Source: Moniliella sp. 'wahieum'
Lineage: Eukaryota; Basidiomycota; Moniliellomycetes; Moniliellales; Moniliellaceae
Reading direction: 5' to 3'
DNA length: 64,000 bases
Assembly: GCA_003971905.1 (NCBI GenBank)
Contig: RSEE01000160.1
Location: forward strand, 20,171-84,170
The translations under genes and the position numbers were made by a program. Numbering within the stretch: the first letter of the stretch is position 1; every line of letters starts with the position of its first letter. The notes beneath the pieces are model-generated. The model saw nothing but the letters and a program-made list of their open reading frames with translations. It did not search any database and was not told the DNA's origin. This document shows positions 10,974-21,607 of the stretch, piece after piece.

Positions 10974-13900
10974 GGCAAGTGTGGTGGTGGTGGGGGGGGG
11001 GTAGTGGATGGGAGGGTGGTAGGAGTGGGAGCGCGGGGTGGGGCCAGGGCTTTGGATGCGGGCGGGGGGCAGCAGGCGCCGCCCGCAGCAGGCCAGTGTG
11101 GGCGCGGCTGCTCGGCCGGGTGGCACGCGGCGAGTGTGGGCGGCGCGCGGCACAGACAGCGCGTGTGCGAGCGTGTGCCGAGCGTGCGCCGAAAGGGAGA
11201 GCGAGTGCTGGTCACCCGTCGCTAGTCACTACAGTCACTGGCAGCCACGGGACGCACTCGGCTGCCGGCGGCCCTGCGTGCTGGGCACGCCACCATCTCA
11301 GGCGGATTGGGCCGGTGCAGCACGGCGCCTGTGTCGGACTGTGCTGCGCCTATGCAAGCCACAGGCCCACTGTGTGCCTGCTGCGCCCAGCTGCGCGCAT
11401 CACCGGTATGTCACGCCCCTGTCACCAGCATGTCACACTGCGTGTCATGCAAGTCACGTGCACATCAGCGTCCGACCGCTTTTACGCTGGCTCGCCTTGA
11501 AGCTTGAAGCTTGACCACCGAAAGCGGCGGCCCCTCGGCGTATCTCCATCCGCCCCGCACACCCGGCACTAGTGTGACCAAATCGCGTTTTTGGGTGACG
11601 GCAACGGACCACAGGTGACACAACCGTAGCACCCAGCCAAGAGCTCGTCCAATATCCCGCCTTCACACACACGCTCGCCTTGCCCCACCACACGGCACGC
11701 GATAATCGATACATGGCCTCTTCGGCTGGTCCCTTGCGTTCGTTCTCCCCCCTCCTCCCCTCAAACCCCTCGCAATAAGGTGCCACTCCTCTCCGCTACC
11801 CTCGCCCCGAACGGTGCATGGCGGCTCCGACCATAGTGAGACCCCGCGTCGGGGTTGACATGGTTGTGACAGGTGGGATGTGGGACTCACATCTGAGATG
11901 CTGACAAAGATACGAACGGTCAACTCACCGGTGAACGTTGAACCCCTCTCTCTTGAAGCTTCGGCTTCAGCGTTTCAGCGCTTCAGCTACACATGCATCA
12001 TCGCATGTCACATGTCACAGCAAAAAAAACCAGCGCTCGGCGCCACCTCGGGCAACAGCACCAAGAGCAACTGTGCGTATGCGGCCGCAACGCACCACCA
12101 CCTGTTGACCTCTGGTCATTTATGGCCAAGGTCACTTCCAAGTGACAATCATGTGTGATGCGCGTGTGATGTTTTCTGACGTGGCGTTTCCGACTCCATG
12201 ATGACTTGGATTCGCCACCGCCTTAGCAATTTGATCTCCATCGACCACCATTTCCATTTGCTGCTCTTTGAGCTCTTCCTGGGCGTTAATACCACCAGTT
12301 ACACATGTCACATGTCACCCCATCACATGTCACCTGCATCACATGTCACATGTCACAAAGGAGGTCAGACTCCAGGCCCCAGGAGAAGGAGGGTGGCACT
12401 ACTCATCAGTACTCACACCAGAGGATAGGGAGGGATACACTCCTGTGTGGCATACATAGTGTCTGCACGTGAAGGAATTACTCATCCTGGTTACCCAGCG
12501 ATGTCCTAAGTGAAGAAGAAGAAGAAAAGAAAGAATAAGAAGAAGAAAAGAAGAGAAAGAAGAAAAGAAGAAGAATAAGAAGAAGAAGAAAGAAGAAAAG
12601 AAGAAGAAGAAAGAAGAAGAAGAGAAGAAGAGAAGAATAAGGAAGAGTGGCCCAGGCCAGATCATAGGGATACTAGTGTGGTGCCCGGATATGCGTAAGA
12701 GGTTAGGCCGGTCGGGTGACCTCGGAGGGGGCTGGCCCTTAAGGCCCTCATGGTCAACAAGAATGAAGAAGATTAGACTGTTAATAGAGAATCTCTCGGC
12801 TGTCACATCTAACTAGTAGTTTAGCTGGTCTCACTCCTAGTTCCAATTCCTTCGTTTCGAGCGTCTCGCTCCTTTCCTGTTTCTTCCACTTGGCAACCAT
12901 GTCTCTGCTCATGCTCATTCATCATGCTTCTTCCCAATACAAACTACGAACGATTGCTACACCCCTTTTTGGCCTAGTTCCGATTCTGGTCTTCTCGCCT
13001 TAACCCCGACGGTGACATCGGCGGTGGAGGTTGCTTGGCCCTCAGACCCATGGTGGTGGCCAACGTGCAACAGCCCATAACCCCCACCCACAGCCCACAG
13101 TCCAGCCATGCATCATGGGAAAAGGAGGGGAGGCTATTATGGGGGCGAAGAGTCTGTGTGAGAGTCTCGGGTGGGACCTGGTGATATTGATGGGGGGACT
13201 CGCCGCTGTATACGTATCCTTTTGAATCCAGTCTACTATACAGTTTTGTAATTCTACTAAGAGGCACAGAACCACCTTTTGGACGGACCGTCACAGCGAC
13301 GCGGGAACGGTCCACCAAGGACTGCTTGCGATCGTGGTAGACCTCAGCGGGAGTAGGAAGAGACAGACACCCGCAGTCCGGTTGGGGGAGCGTCAGATGA
13401 CGGTCTGCGCGCAGATATAGATCAGGGAAGGCGAGTGTCTCGATTACAGAGGAAGTGGTACTCCGAGGGGAACACTGTTTCTGTCCGATCTGATTGGTAT
13501 TGTGGCCGCCCATCTCTCCACGATGCCACCGTCGCAGGCAGACTCGGAACGAGTCCTTTAATAGTGGACCGGGAAGAGCAATCGCTGTCTGAAGTAACCG
13601 CGGAGTGGCAGGGTGGAACCGAGACGTGATCAGTCAATTCGTAAGCATAAGCGTGGAATAGTCGGTAGAGGGAGAAGGGAGAAGGGAGAAGGTGGAATCA
13701 GGTGGATGATAGACTGGGGCAAAGTGCAAACACATCCGGGGTATAGAGTGAGGGTTGGTATAGAGTAATACGCAACAGCAGGATACCTATCTATTCCATA
13801 CGAGCAGCACAGCTATTAATATAATCAGAGGCCTTAGGCAGGCATGCTGGTACTAGAGTCTCTATACTGCACTACGCACTACGCATTGCATATCATTGAC

Positions 13901-14998
13901 GGAGCGTAAGGCCGGGACAAAGAAACGCTGCGTCTATGTATACAGCGACCCGTTGAGATCCGGCGTGTGTTGCTTGCTAATAGCGTCAACCCCCCGTTTT
14001 AATAAACCAAGGGGATCGTCAGGAGATCAGGACGCTCTGGTATTACCCGCCATCCGGTCCCATCCCCGAGGTGCGTGTGTGGATCCGTATGAACATGGTA
14101 GACATCTGAGCGGTTACGTGAACCATCTCCATTAAGACTCTCTTAGCAATTCCTTCCGCCGGTCCCCACAAGTATCTCACCCGCGGTCTCGGTGGCATCG
14201 TATCCTTCTTGTCAAAACCAAGGGGAAAAAGCGGGTCTCGGGTACGTCCCTGGTACTTGATGACGTTCTTGTCGCATCCTGCTCGTTCCAGCACAGCCAA
14301 AAAGCTATTGCTGCTTCTCCCCTAAAGTGTCGCGGTAGTACTCTCTGATGTACCACCTTTTGGGGTACGCGTCCTGCGCGTCCTGCGTTCCCGCGTGGCG
14401 TATCTGAGCGTGAGGTCCACCTCCATTCCTGATTCTCCTATTGCCTCAGGCTCTATCACGCGGTAAACCCTGCGCAGTGCCTTCCTCCCACGCCTTGCCC
14501 TTTCATCTTTCTCCACGGGCGGCTCGTCGCATAATGATGTGGGCAGGTGCAATATACAAGAGGTCACGTTGTTGGTTACATAAGGTTCCATCATGATGCC
14601 ACCGGGCCCGTCCCGTGCTCATCGATCTCATCTCCCAGGTGGTTGTGCTGGGCCGCCCGTCAGTACGCAGTCGCCGCCGTTGGACGGTTGCAATCTTGCC
14701 GTGTTCCACGCTGGCGAGGCGAAGTGCGATGGCCAAAGATAATCGACAATCGTCCGCAGACGGGTGGCAACGGGGGTGAGCAACTGCGTAGTCAGTACGC
14801 GCGTCGCTCCGAGCATCACGCGTCGGGGGCGAGTCAGCGCTCAGCGCTAGCTAGTATTAGTATTAGTCCCCACCAGCGCGCCCCGCCACCGCTTACCTAA
14901 CCGCGGGTGCGTATCCGGCCTGGGTTAGGCTGGTGGTGGTGGCTGCTCGCTGCTGGCGTGCGTGCTCTTCCCCACCGTGGCCGGGTCGTCGTCGCACC
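10974..14998. other. 4 kb gene-poor, lower-GC interval
   Basis: No conserved protein is recognisable on either strand. The first 250 bp are upstream of the zinc-finger gene. CACATGT-type E-box-like repeats occur near 12005-12018 and 12300-12356, and a GAAGAA purine tract at about 12508-12650. The part from 12.9 to 14.9 kb has visibly less GC than the genes. Short open frames at 12974-13513 and 14322-14594 (both minus) lack any family signature. It could be a degenerate transposon, a centromere-like region or simply long intergenic DNA. Confidence 0.45.
12508..12650 (+). repeat. GAA/AGA purine tract
   Basis: About 140 bp of nearly pure purine made from GAA, AAGAA and GAGAA units on the plus strand, a microsatellite-like tract in gene-free DNA. 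Confidence 0.85.
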
Positions 14999-16835
14999 AT
15001 GTCCAACAAGTATGTCGAGGTGGCCACCGAGGAGCACGAGCTGCCCGAGATGCAGGAGCTGGCGCGCTCCCACTCCATCCAGTCCTTCGACGCCGAGTCC
15101 GGTCCGGGCCCAGGCAAGCGCCAGCGCCACGTCTCTGACGGTCAGGGCGAGGGCCAAGGCCAAGGTCAAGGCCAAGGCGAGGAGGACACGTTGCCGCTGC
15201 CCATTGGTTTGGCCAGGGCACCTGATCGTCCCGACTACGGCGCAGAGCGTACGGCGGCCAAGTTCTTTCATACCCGGCGCATTCGCTGGGTTTTGCTCGG
15301 GCTGGCACTTATCCTGCTTTTGCTCCTCGTTTCCGCCGGCCGCACGTCGTCGGCCCAGCTGTTGCGCGCAAAGCTCAAGGGCGCAGCACAAGGGTGGGGG
15401 TACACCATCCCCCCTGACGCTCGCATTTATGCACATACCAAGCCCCAGTACGACGACCCGTTCAACCCCGACGACCTTACCTTCACTGAAGAGGAGTGCG
15501 ATGCCTACTTTCCCGGGCTGTGGAAGGACGTGGACCGGAGCGTGGCTTACTATACTGAGCACCCGTACGTTTGTTTACCTTCCTCCTCTTACCCCTTACC
15601 CCTTGCCCCTCCCCGCTGCGCACAGACGGTACTGACACTCCAACAGGATGACCAAAGAGTACCTCGAGTCGTCGTGTGACGATCCAGACATGACGCATAT
15701 GCGCGTGAAAGTGTACAACAACCGACTGTACATTCTGTCCTACAAGCAATCGGACTTTACGCGTACGCAAGCGACCTTGGCTTTGCTGCAACAATCGATC
15801 ATTACGGCGCGGGAGCCTTTGCCCAACGTGGAGTTCTGCATTGGGGTACAAGACTGGCCTGGGTCAGGCAAGTTTGGGTTGGACCGCGCTCCCGAGGTGG
15901 AAGATGTATGGCTTATGCCTGATTACGCGTTCCTGACCTGGCCCGAGCACGTGGGCACGTACCACGATGTGCGGCGTCGGATCGAGCAAGTGGAGCAGGC
16001 TACGCCCTGGGAGAAGAAGATCCCACGACTACTGTGGCGCGGCGCAATGGGCGTCGGCACGGCCGATCGAGAGGCGATGGTCAAGGCCGCACAGGGGTAC
16101 CCTTGGAACGACATTAAGGCCGTCAACTGGGCCACGGGCGAAAACAGTATCAAGATGGAAGACCATTGCAAGTGGAAGTACCAAGGTTTTGCCGATGGAA
16201 ACTCCTACAGGTACGTCGTCCTTTTACTCGCTTGCCCTTTTCCCCGTAGTTTTTTTTTTCTTTGTTCGCTCCCGCGCCGTTGGGGTCACACCCGCACGGC
16301 GGGGCCTACGTCGCTTGGTCTGGTCCAAACTAGTGGTACTGACACACGTTTGATGGCACGCACGCAGTGGTCGACTGCGGTACCTGCAAAACTGCAAGAC
16401 GGTGATTGTCACCCACCGTCCTCGCTGGCTGCAGCACTGGACGCACCTGTACAACAGCGACTGGACACACCGGAGCAGAACATCGTGATGATTCCGGAGC
16501 CGGAGGATGCGCCCCCTCTGACGGAGGACGGCAAGTTGGCCGACGACCACGACCGGTTGTGGGAGCGGTTACCCGAGACGATGGGGGCGCTGCTGCAGGA
16601 CGATGAACGTGCGAAGCGGATCGCAGAGAACCAGTGGAACTTTTTCCGTAACCGCTATGTCTCCCCGGCGTCGGCGGCGTGTTACTGGCGCAAGGCACTC
16701 AAGGGCTATGGCTCGGTACAGAACTTTACCGTCTCGATGGCCGGGACGGAAACGTCGTACGAGTCGTGGGTCACGCGCGGCGGGCTGCGCGACGCGACTT
16801 GGCGCGAAGGCATCCAGCGCCGCGCGGACCTGTGA
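14999..16835 (+). CDS. GT90 (CAP10-like) glycosyltransferase, type II membrane protein
   Basis: Member of glycosyltransferase family 90, which in fungi includes the Cryptococcus Cap10-type transferases; donor and acceptor are not determinable here. It starts at ATG 14999. Residues 1-95 are cytosolic with a GQGQGQ repeat near 50-60, one membrane segment lies at about 97-113, and a lumenal domain follows. Family features include KVYNNRLYI, FCIGVQDWPG, WPEHVGTY, the catalytic-site block IPRLLWRGAMGVGTADREAM, then RYLQNCKTVIVTHRPRWLQH and the C-terminal NQWNFFRNRYVSPASAACYW. Introns at 15565-15646 and 16211-16367 both start GTACGT. One C is missing near 16470 (THPEQN), causing a frame break. About 532 aa, most likely Golgi. 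Confidence 0.85.
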
Positions 16836-17109
16836 ACCTGCAGAACAGGCATCTGGCAACTGGGAGCTGGGAACGTGTGAACATGTGAACACTGTGTTTT
16901 TTGTTTTGTGTGCGTCTCCCCATGCTGGTGGAGACGTGAGGTTGGGGCGGCGGTGGGCATGGCGTGCTCTCCAGCGCAGTGATAGGGGAAGTGGTACCAC
17001 TAGTGAGCAATCCTTAATCCAGCCAGCTGAGAGATTAAATTCAAGCGAACTCCAAGAATACATCTCACGCGGGTGGTATGTTGGATGGAATGGAAACGCA
17101 CCCACTAAG
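16836..17109. other. Short intergenic stretch before the tRNA
   Basis: Contains the 3' flank of the GT90 gene and nothing else recognisable. Confidence 0.5.
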
Positions 17110-17205
17110 GATTGCGTGCTGAAAAGGTATCACGACAGATTGTGGCTTCACGATCGCACAGCTTCACTGGCTCTGTTATTCTCAGTTCGATTCTGGGCGC
17201 AGTCA
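17110..17205 (+). tRNA. tRNA-His (anticodon GTG) with a 25-nt intron
   Basis: A cloverleaf can be drawn by hand. The acceptor stem GATTGCG pairs with CGCAGTC (one G-U), followed by discriminator A. The D arm is CTGA-AAAGGTA-TCAC. The anticodon stem ACAGA pairs with TCTGT around loop TTGTGG/C. The T arm is CTCAG-TTCGATT-CTGGG. The intron (about 17143-17167) sits in the canonical place one base 3' of the anticodon. A T7 tract follows one base after the 3' end, as expected for RNA polymerase III. Position 10-25 is a C-C mismatch and the A box is imperfect, which may reflect a missing base. Mature length is 71 nt. In eukaryotes the extra 5' G-1 is added after transcription. Confidence 0.75.
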
Positions 17206-17212
17206 CTTTTTT
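17206..17212 (+). terminator. Pol III T-run after tRNA-His
   Basis: A run of seven T residues begins one base after the discriminator of the predicted tRNA. Confidence 0.6.
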
Positions 17213-17339
17213 TGTGGGATCCAGCAATGCAGGACTGCTAGTTTGAAATTGCAGGCGCCCCGCAACCCGTCCCGCTTGCCCTTCGGTTCGTCCCGTCTGG
17301 GGCACCCAAGCCACATCGTCATCAAGACAGCAGCACACA

Positions 17340-17485
17340 GGCATCCTCCTTTTTCTTCTCCTTTCCTTCTTCTTCTCCTTTCCTTCTTCTTCTCCTTTCC
17401 TTCTTCTTCTCCTTTCCTTCTTCTTCTCCTCCCCCTCCTCCTTCTCCTTCTCCTCCTCCCCCCTCTCCTCCTTCTCCCCCCTCTG
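17340..17485 (+). repeat. Pyrimidine tract directly upstream of the DUF1769 gene
   Basis: Tandem units of about 15 bp (TTCTTCTCCTTTCC) run almost to the start codon at 17490. It may be the leader or core promoter of that gene as well as a repeat. Confidence 0.75.
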
Positions 17486-17489
17486 CGCC

Positions 17490-18981
17490 ATGCCCACCGT
17501 GCGCGTGCTCGCCGGCGGCTCACGCGACACGCTCTTTCCCGTGGCGGTGAACGACGACCTGCACCGCTGCCCATCCGCACTAGCCAATTCGATGGTCTGG
17601 TCACTGTGCGCATCAAAAACTACTCTGTCCCATCCACCACTGACGCGTCCAAGCCCGACGCGCTCTACTTCCACTCCACCTCGGCTACGGCACCCACGTC
17701 ACCTGCAGTATCCAATTCCAAGGCCGCTTCCTCACTCCCGTCTCTGCCGACGACCTGCTCTGGGGCATGGAATTTGATGCCCCCATCCGTGTACGCTCTC
17801 TCTCCTCTTTCACCTTCTTTTCTTCCTCTTCACCATCACTTTTCTTCTTCTTTCTCTTCCTCTTCTTCTTCCTCTTCTTCTTCTTCTTCCTCTTCTTCCT
17901 CTTCTTCCTCTTCTTCCTCTTCTTCCTCTTCTCTCCTCCCCCTCCCGCACGCGCGCACTGGAACTAACCTAATCCGGACTACCACAGGACAAGCTACCCT
18001 CTGGCACGTCCTTATCCCTAGCGGTCAAGTCAGTGAGCATGATGGAGCCCAACCTAGCGCAAGGGTTGTACTCCGACACGCCCTGGGCGTTTGCGCCCTT
18101 AGTCACGGCCATGTCGCGGTTACGCGTCTCGGTCCTGCCCGAGGCAGAGGTAGCGTGTTGGCCCCCGTTCCCTAGCCCGCTCAACGGAACGACATCGAGG
18201 ATAACGTAGATGCCCTCCTGCCCCGCACAGACGACACGCAACGTGTACGTTGCCAAATGGCTGAGCCTACCTGCTCACATACCCCTCTGCTCTCTTCTAC
18301 TCTGCCTCTGCCTCTGCCTGTACTTCTGCGTCTGCCTGTGGGTCTGGCTCTGCGTCTGCCTGTGGCTCTGGCTCTGGCTCTGCGTCTGCCTGTGGCTCTG
18401 GCTCTGGCTCTTCCTCCGTCCAGGCATCAGCTTCTAGCTGTACTTCTACTAATCTTGCAGCAGCGGCGCCCTGTGGCTGGATGCTCATACTCCTCATACT
18501 CGCCTATCGGGATTACAGGGGACCGGATCCACCAATGGTGGGAAGGTGCGCCTGCAGCGGCAAAAACGCGTGTGGCCTACTTTCCAGTACGTCGCACCGG
18601 CAAGCCTGTACGTTTAGGCCCGAGATGCTGGTCACAGGCGACTTTGCACATGGGATGGTGGATGTGGCTGGGCTAACGTTGGAGGTACCTACGTTTGGCT
18701 TGGCGGCTCCGTGGGCATTGACGTTTGACTTGGCCCAGCACTGGACCAACGTACCGCTGTACTTTGTTGTGCGGCACAAAGCTCGGCCTGGCGCTCAAGG
18801 TATTTTTTTTCTGGTTCAGTACGTCGGGCTTGCCTTGCCTTGCTCCCCTAACACCTTCACCTTCTCTTTTCTTCCGTCCTCTCTTCCGCCAAACTCCCTC
18901 TGACCCTGACCCCGTCCGAACCCTCAATACTAACCTACTTTTCGATCTAGGTTCACCCTCGTCGATCCATGTTTGAGCTAA
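17490..18981 (+). CDS. DUF1769 / UPF0590 family protein (Duc1-like)
   Basis: The start MPTVRVLAGGSRDTLFPVAV is typical of this fungal family. Further family blocks are QFDGLVTVRIKNY, GTHVTCSIQFQGRFL, ADDLLWGMEFDAPIRDKLPS, KSVSMMEPNLAQGLYSDTPW, and the C-terminal MLVTGDFAHGMVDV..LTFDLAQHW..VPLYFVVRH..GIFFLVQF. S. pombe Duc1 of this family acts at the cell cortex and ER-plasma membrane contacts; the same role here is inference. Introns at 17791-17987, 18245-18460 and 18819-18950 have GTACGC, GTACGT and GTACGT donors. One-base frame breaks occur near 17570, 17680, 18187 and 18622 (GPEMLVTG needs one C). About 316 aa. Two introns carry long simple repeats. Confidence 0.8.
17812..17938 (+). repeat. 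TCT/TCC microsatellite within DUF1769 intron 1
   Basis: A nearly pure pyrimidine tract of CTTCTT and CTCTTC units fills most of the 197-nt intron between donor 17791 and acceptor 17987. Confidence 0.85.
18300..18418 (+). repeat. GGCTCT/GCGTCTGCCT repeat within DUF1769 intron 2
   Basis: Tandem CTGTGGCTCTGGCTCTGGCT-type units occupy the middle of the 216-nt intron 18245-18460. Shadow frames here encode PEPEPQADAE-like repeats that are not real coding sequence. Confidence 0.85.
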
Positions 18982-19184
18982 GGCACAATCCAAGGGGCGG
19001 TAGCGTGTTGTAGTGGACAGGCCAGGACAGACCAGGACAGACCACAACAGCAAAGGCAAAAAAAAAAAAATGAATGCAATGCACACACAACGCAACGCCG
19101 CAACCAACCAAAACAAAGCAACCCCGAACAAACCTGGCACCCAGCAGGGTGAGACTATACCCATTCTGCTCGCGCGGGAAGGTA

Positions 19185-21401
19185 TCAGGGGGCCAGGTCA
19201 GCCAGCATGGCATAGGGGTCGGTCTCGGTCTTAGTCTCGGTGCGAGACGCCTCGGGCTCAGGTTGGGCACGGGCCGAGGCCGAGGCAGGCGAAGCAGGTA
19301 AAGCAGCTCCGCGCGCGGGCGCGGGCGAGTCGGGGTCGGTCGATACCAACTCCATCGGGCTGCACGAGGAGTAGCTGAGACCGAGGTACGGTCTCGCCAG
19401 CTCCCACTCACGCTCCCGCTCCACTCCCGCTCCCGCTCCCACTCCCTCCACGGTTCCAGTTCCAGTTCCAGTTCCAGTTCCAGTTCCATTCGCAGCCGCG
19501 TTTCCTGTCGCCGTTGTGTGGTCGTTGAAAGCCGGGTCGCGCTCCTGCTCTCGAGCTTGGGTGGGACCTTGGAGTACAAGTGTGCGCCGGCGGACTTGCG
19601 AGCCACCTCGTCCAACGCGGGCGAGTCGGGAAGGCAGCGTGGGCGTGCGCCGCGATGAAGGTTTGAGGCGGGCGGTGGAAGATGGATCCGAGGGTGGCGG
19701 CATGGAGGGAGTTGGTCGAGCAGGGCGGGTCCATGCGGTCGGTTTCGGTGTTGATGGCTGGTTTGGGGGCTAGGACAACTTGTTTTGCCGCGCTTGGGTC
19801 GGTGGAGAGCATACGCCAGTACATGAATCCTCGGTCGCGTACGTCAGGGTTTTCCACTTGTTCCGTAGCTGCTTTGAGCAGCTTGGGTACCATTTCCGAT
19901 GCCACTGCGGGCCGTTTGAGGAAGAGCTTGACGGTGGCTGTGAGCAGGGCCAACTGAACCTCTGCCGGTTCGTCCAGGAAGCCAAACAAAAGTCCTCTAG
20001 CAACTCGTCTGCATTTTCAATCCGTTCCGCATACTCGCCCAAGATCCAGATCATGGCTGCCTTGGCCTCCATTTGGTCGAGCAAGTCGAGGTGGGCACAG
20101 AGACGTGGGATGGCGCCCTCGTATTGGTTGGGATACTTTCGGAAATGTCCTTGAGCACCACCACGGCCTCTTGTACTACGTAGCTCACACCCGTCTCGAC
20201 GAGCTGGAGCAGAGTGTGGACACAGGCATCGGCGCCTGCTGCGATCTTGATGGCCAATCGGCCAATGGACCTAACGGCCTTGCGAACAAAATCAATGTCC
20301 ACCTCGGTAGCGTACTCATGCAGTTCCACGAGCACTTGACGAATGTTGGCCTCGGTGGTGAGGCGGTAGATGATTTCGAGCTTGGCCATCTTGACGTAAA
20401 TCGGGTCATTGTATTTACAGAAAAAGATGCGCACCTCGTTGCGGAGGACGAGTGGGCGGCGTTGGATGATGAGAAGAATGTTGCGCAAGGCGACATACTG
20501 TACCTCGGGTCCGCGGTTCAGCAGGGTCATGAGCGGCGGACTCATCTTGCGCGCCAGCGCCTCCTTGACCTCGAGGCCGGGCAATGTAATTCATCAGGTA
20601 CAGCACCACCTTGGCTGCTGTCAGCACCACGGCCGAGTTGGCCGAGCTGAGCCGGACCGCGACGCGTTCCGCCAAGATTTCCGCGTCGGCCACGTCGGTA
20701 GGCACAAAACAGCATCGACTCGAGGATGTACACTTGGCCCCACTCGGACGTGTCGGGAGCGCCGAGACGAGTTTGGAGGCGACAGTGAGGTTGAGTTTGA
20801 GCTGGATGTTGTCGCTGCGCTCGGAGATCTCGGTAAGGGCGGCGACCGCATTGGCCACGACGGTTGCGTTGGAGTCGGCGAGCAGATCGCGCAGGCGCGC
20901 AATGAGGTGGTGCTTGTCGGCCAGCTTGCGGTCGGCCATGTACACCTTGGCCACGGCGACGGCGGCAGTCTTGCGCACGTAGGGGTCGGCGTCGCGGAGG
21001 GAGGTCTGGAGGGGGTCGATGAGCGCGTCGGTGATGACGGGGACCTGGATGGAGGACATGGTGCGGATGGCGAGGGCGCGGATGAGGGGGTTGCGGTCAT
21101 GGCAGTCGCTGAGGAAGGCGGGCACGGCGGAGTGGGCGAGCTCGTGGCGCGGGCGGGCGTAGTTGATGAGGTAGAGGTAGACCATCTTCTTGATGTCGAG
21201 CACCTGGATGTTCATGCAGGCGACGACGGCGGCAAAGAGGGAGCTCATGTCGTTGCCCATGGTCATGTTGGCGACGATCTTCTTGAGCGCGGCCTTGCGG
21301 CGCGCCCAGGCCTTGTCCTTCTTGTCGTCGGTGAGCTCGGCCTTGAGGTCGGCGGCGCGCTCGCGGACGAAGAACTTGGCGTCGCGCGCGGACTCGGCCA
21401 T
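19185..21401 (-). CDS. AP complex beta-adaptin large subunit (AP-1/AP-2 beta)
   Basis: Large beta subunit of a clathrin adaptor at the trans-Golgi or plasma membrane. From ATG 21401 the trunk is clear: [155 protein letters not shown] and [17 protein letters not shown]. It ends in a low-complexity hinge (a GT repeat from TTCCAG units at 19452-19492) and [11 protein letters not shown]. No C-terminal appendage is seen. About 739 aa matches short fungal Apl2-type proteins, which favours AP-1. Frame breaks lie near 20755, 20708, 20585, 20130, 19990 and 19620. Confidence 0.88.
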
Positions 21402-21607
21402 GGGGGTGGGGGTATTGTGGGGGGGGGGTGTTGTGGGGGCGGTGCGCAGGCGGTGGAGTCGGGGGGCGGCGGGCGGAACGAGCAGGGCGGAACGGGGCGG
21501 CGGGGCGGGCGGGTTTCTGTTTGTCGGCGGCGGGAAGAAGAAACGAAAAGGGCGCTTCATTCTCTCGGCCTCCTCCGCCTCCTCCCGTCCCCGCCGCTTC
21601 GTCCACG
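21402..21607. promoter_or_regulatory. Shared 206-bp divergent promoter (beta-adaptin / aconitase)
   Basis: The two start codons (21401 minus, 21608 plus) are separated by 206 bp of G-rich and then C-rich sequence. Both promoters must fit in this space. No TATA box is visible. Confidence 0.55.

Noticed and set aside
12974-13513. 179-residue minus-strand frame in the gene-poor interval
   Set aside because: No domain, and ordinary chance length for DNA with few stops.
13600-14600. Possible LTR-retrotransposon relic
   Set aside because: No terminal repeats, primer-binding site, reverse transcriptase or integrase motif could be found by eye.
18297-18497. Minus-strand EPEPQADAE repeat protein
   Set aside because: It is the reverse reading of the simple repeat inside DUF1769 intron 2.
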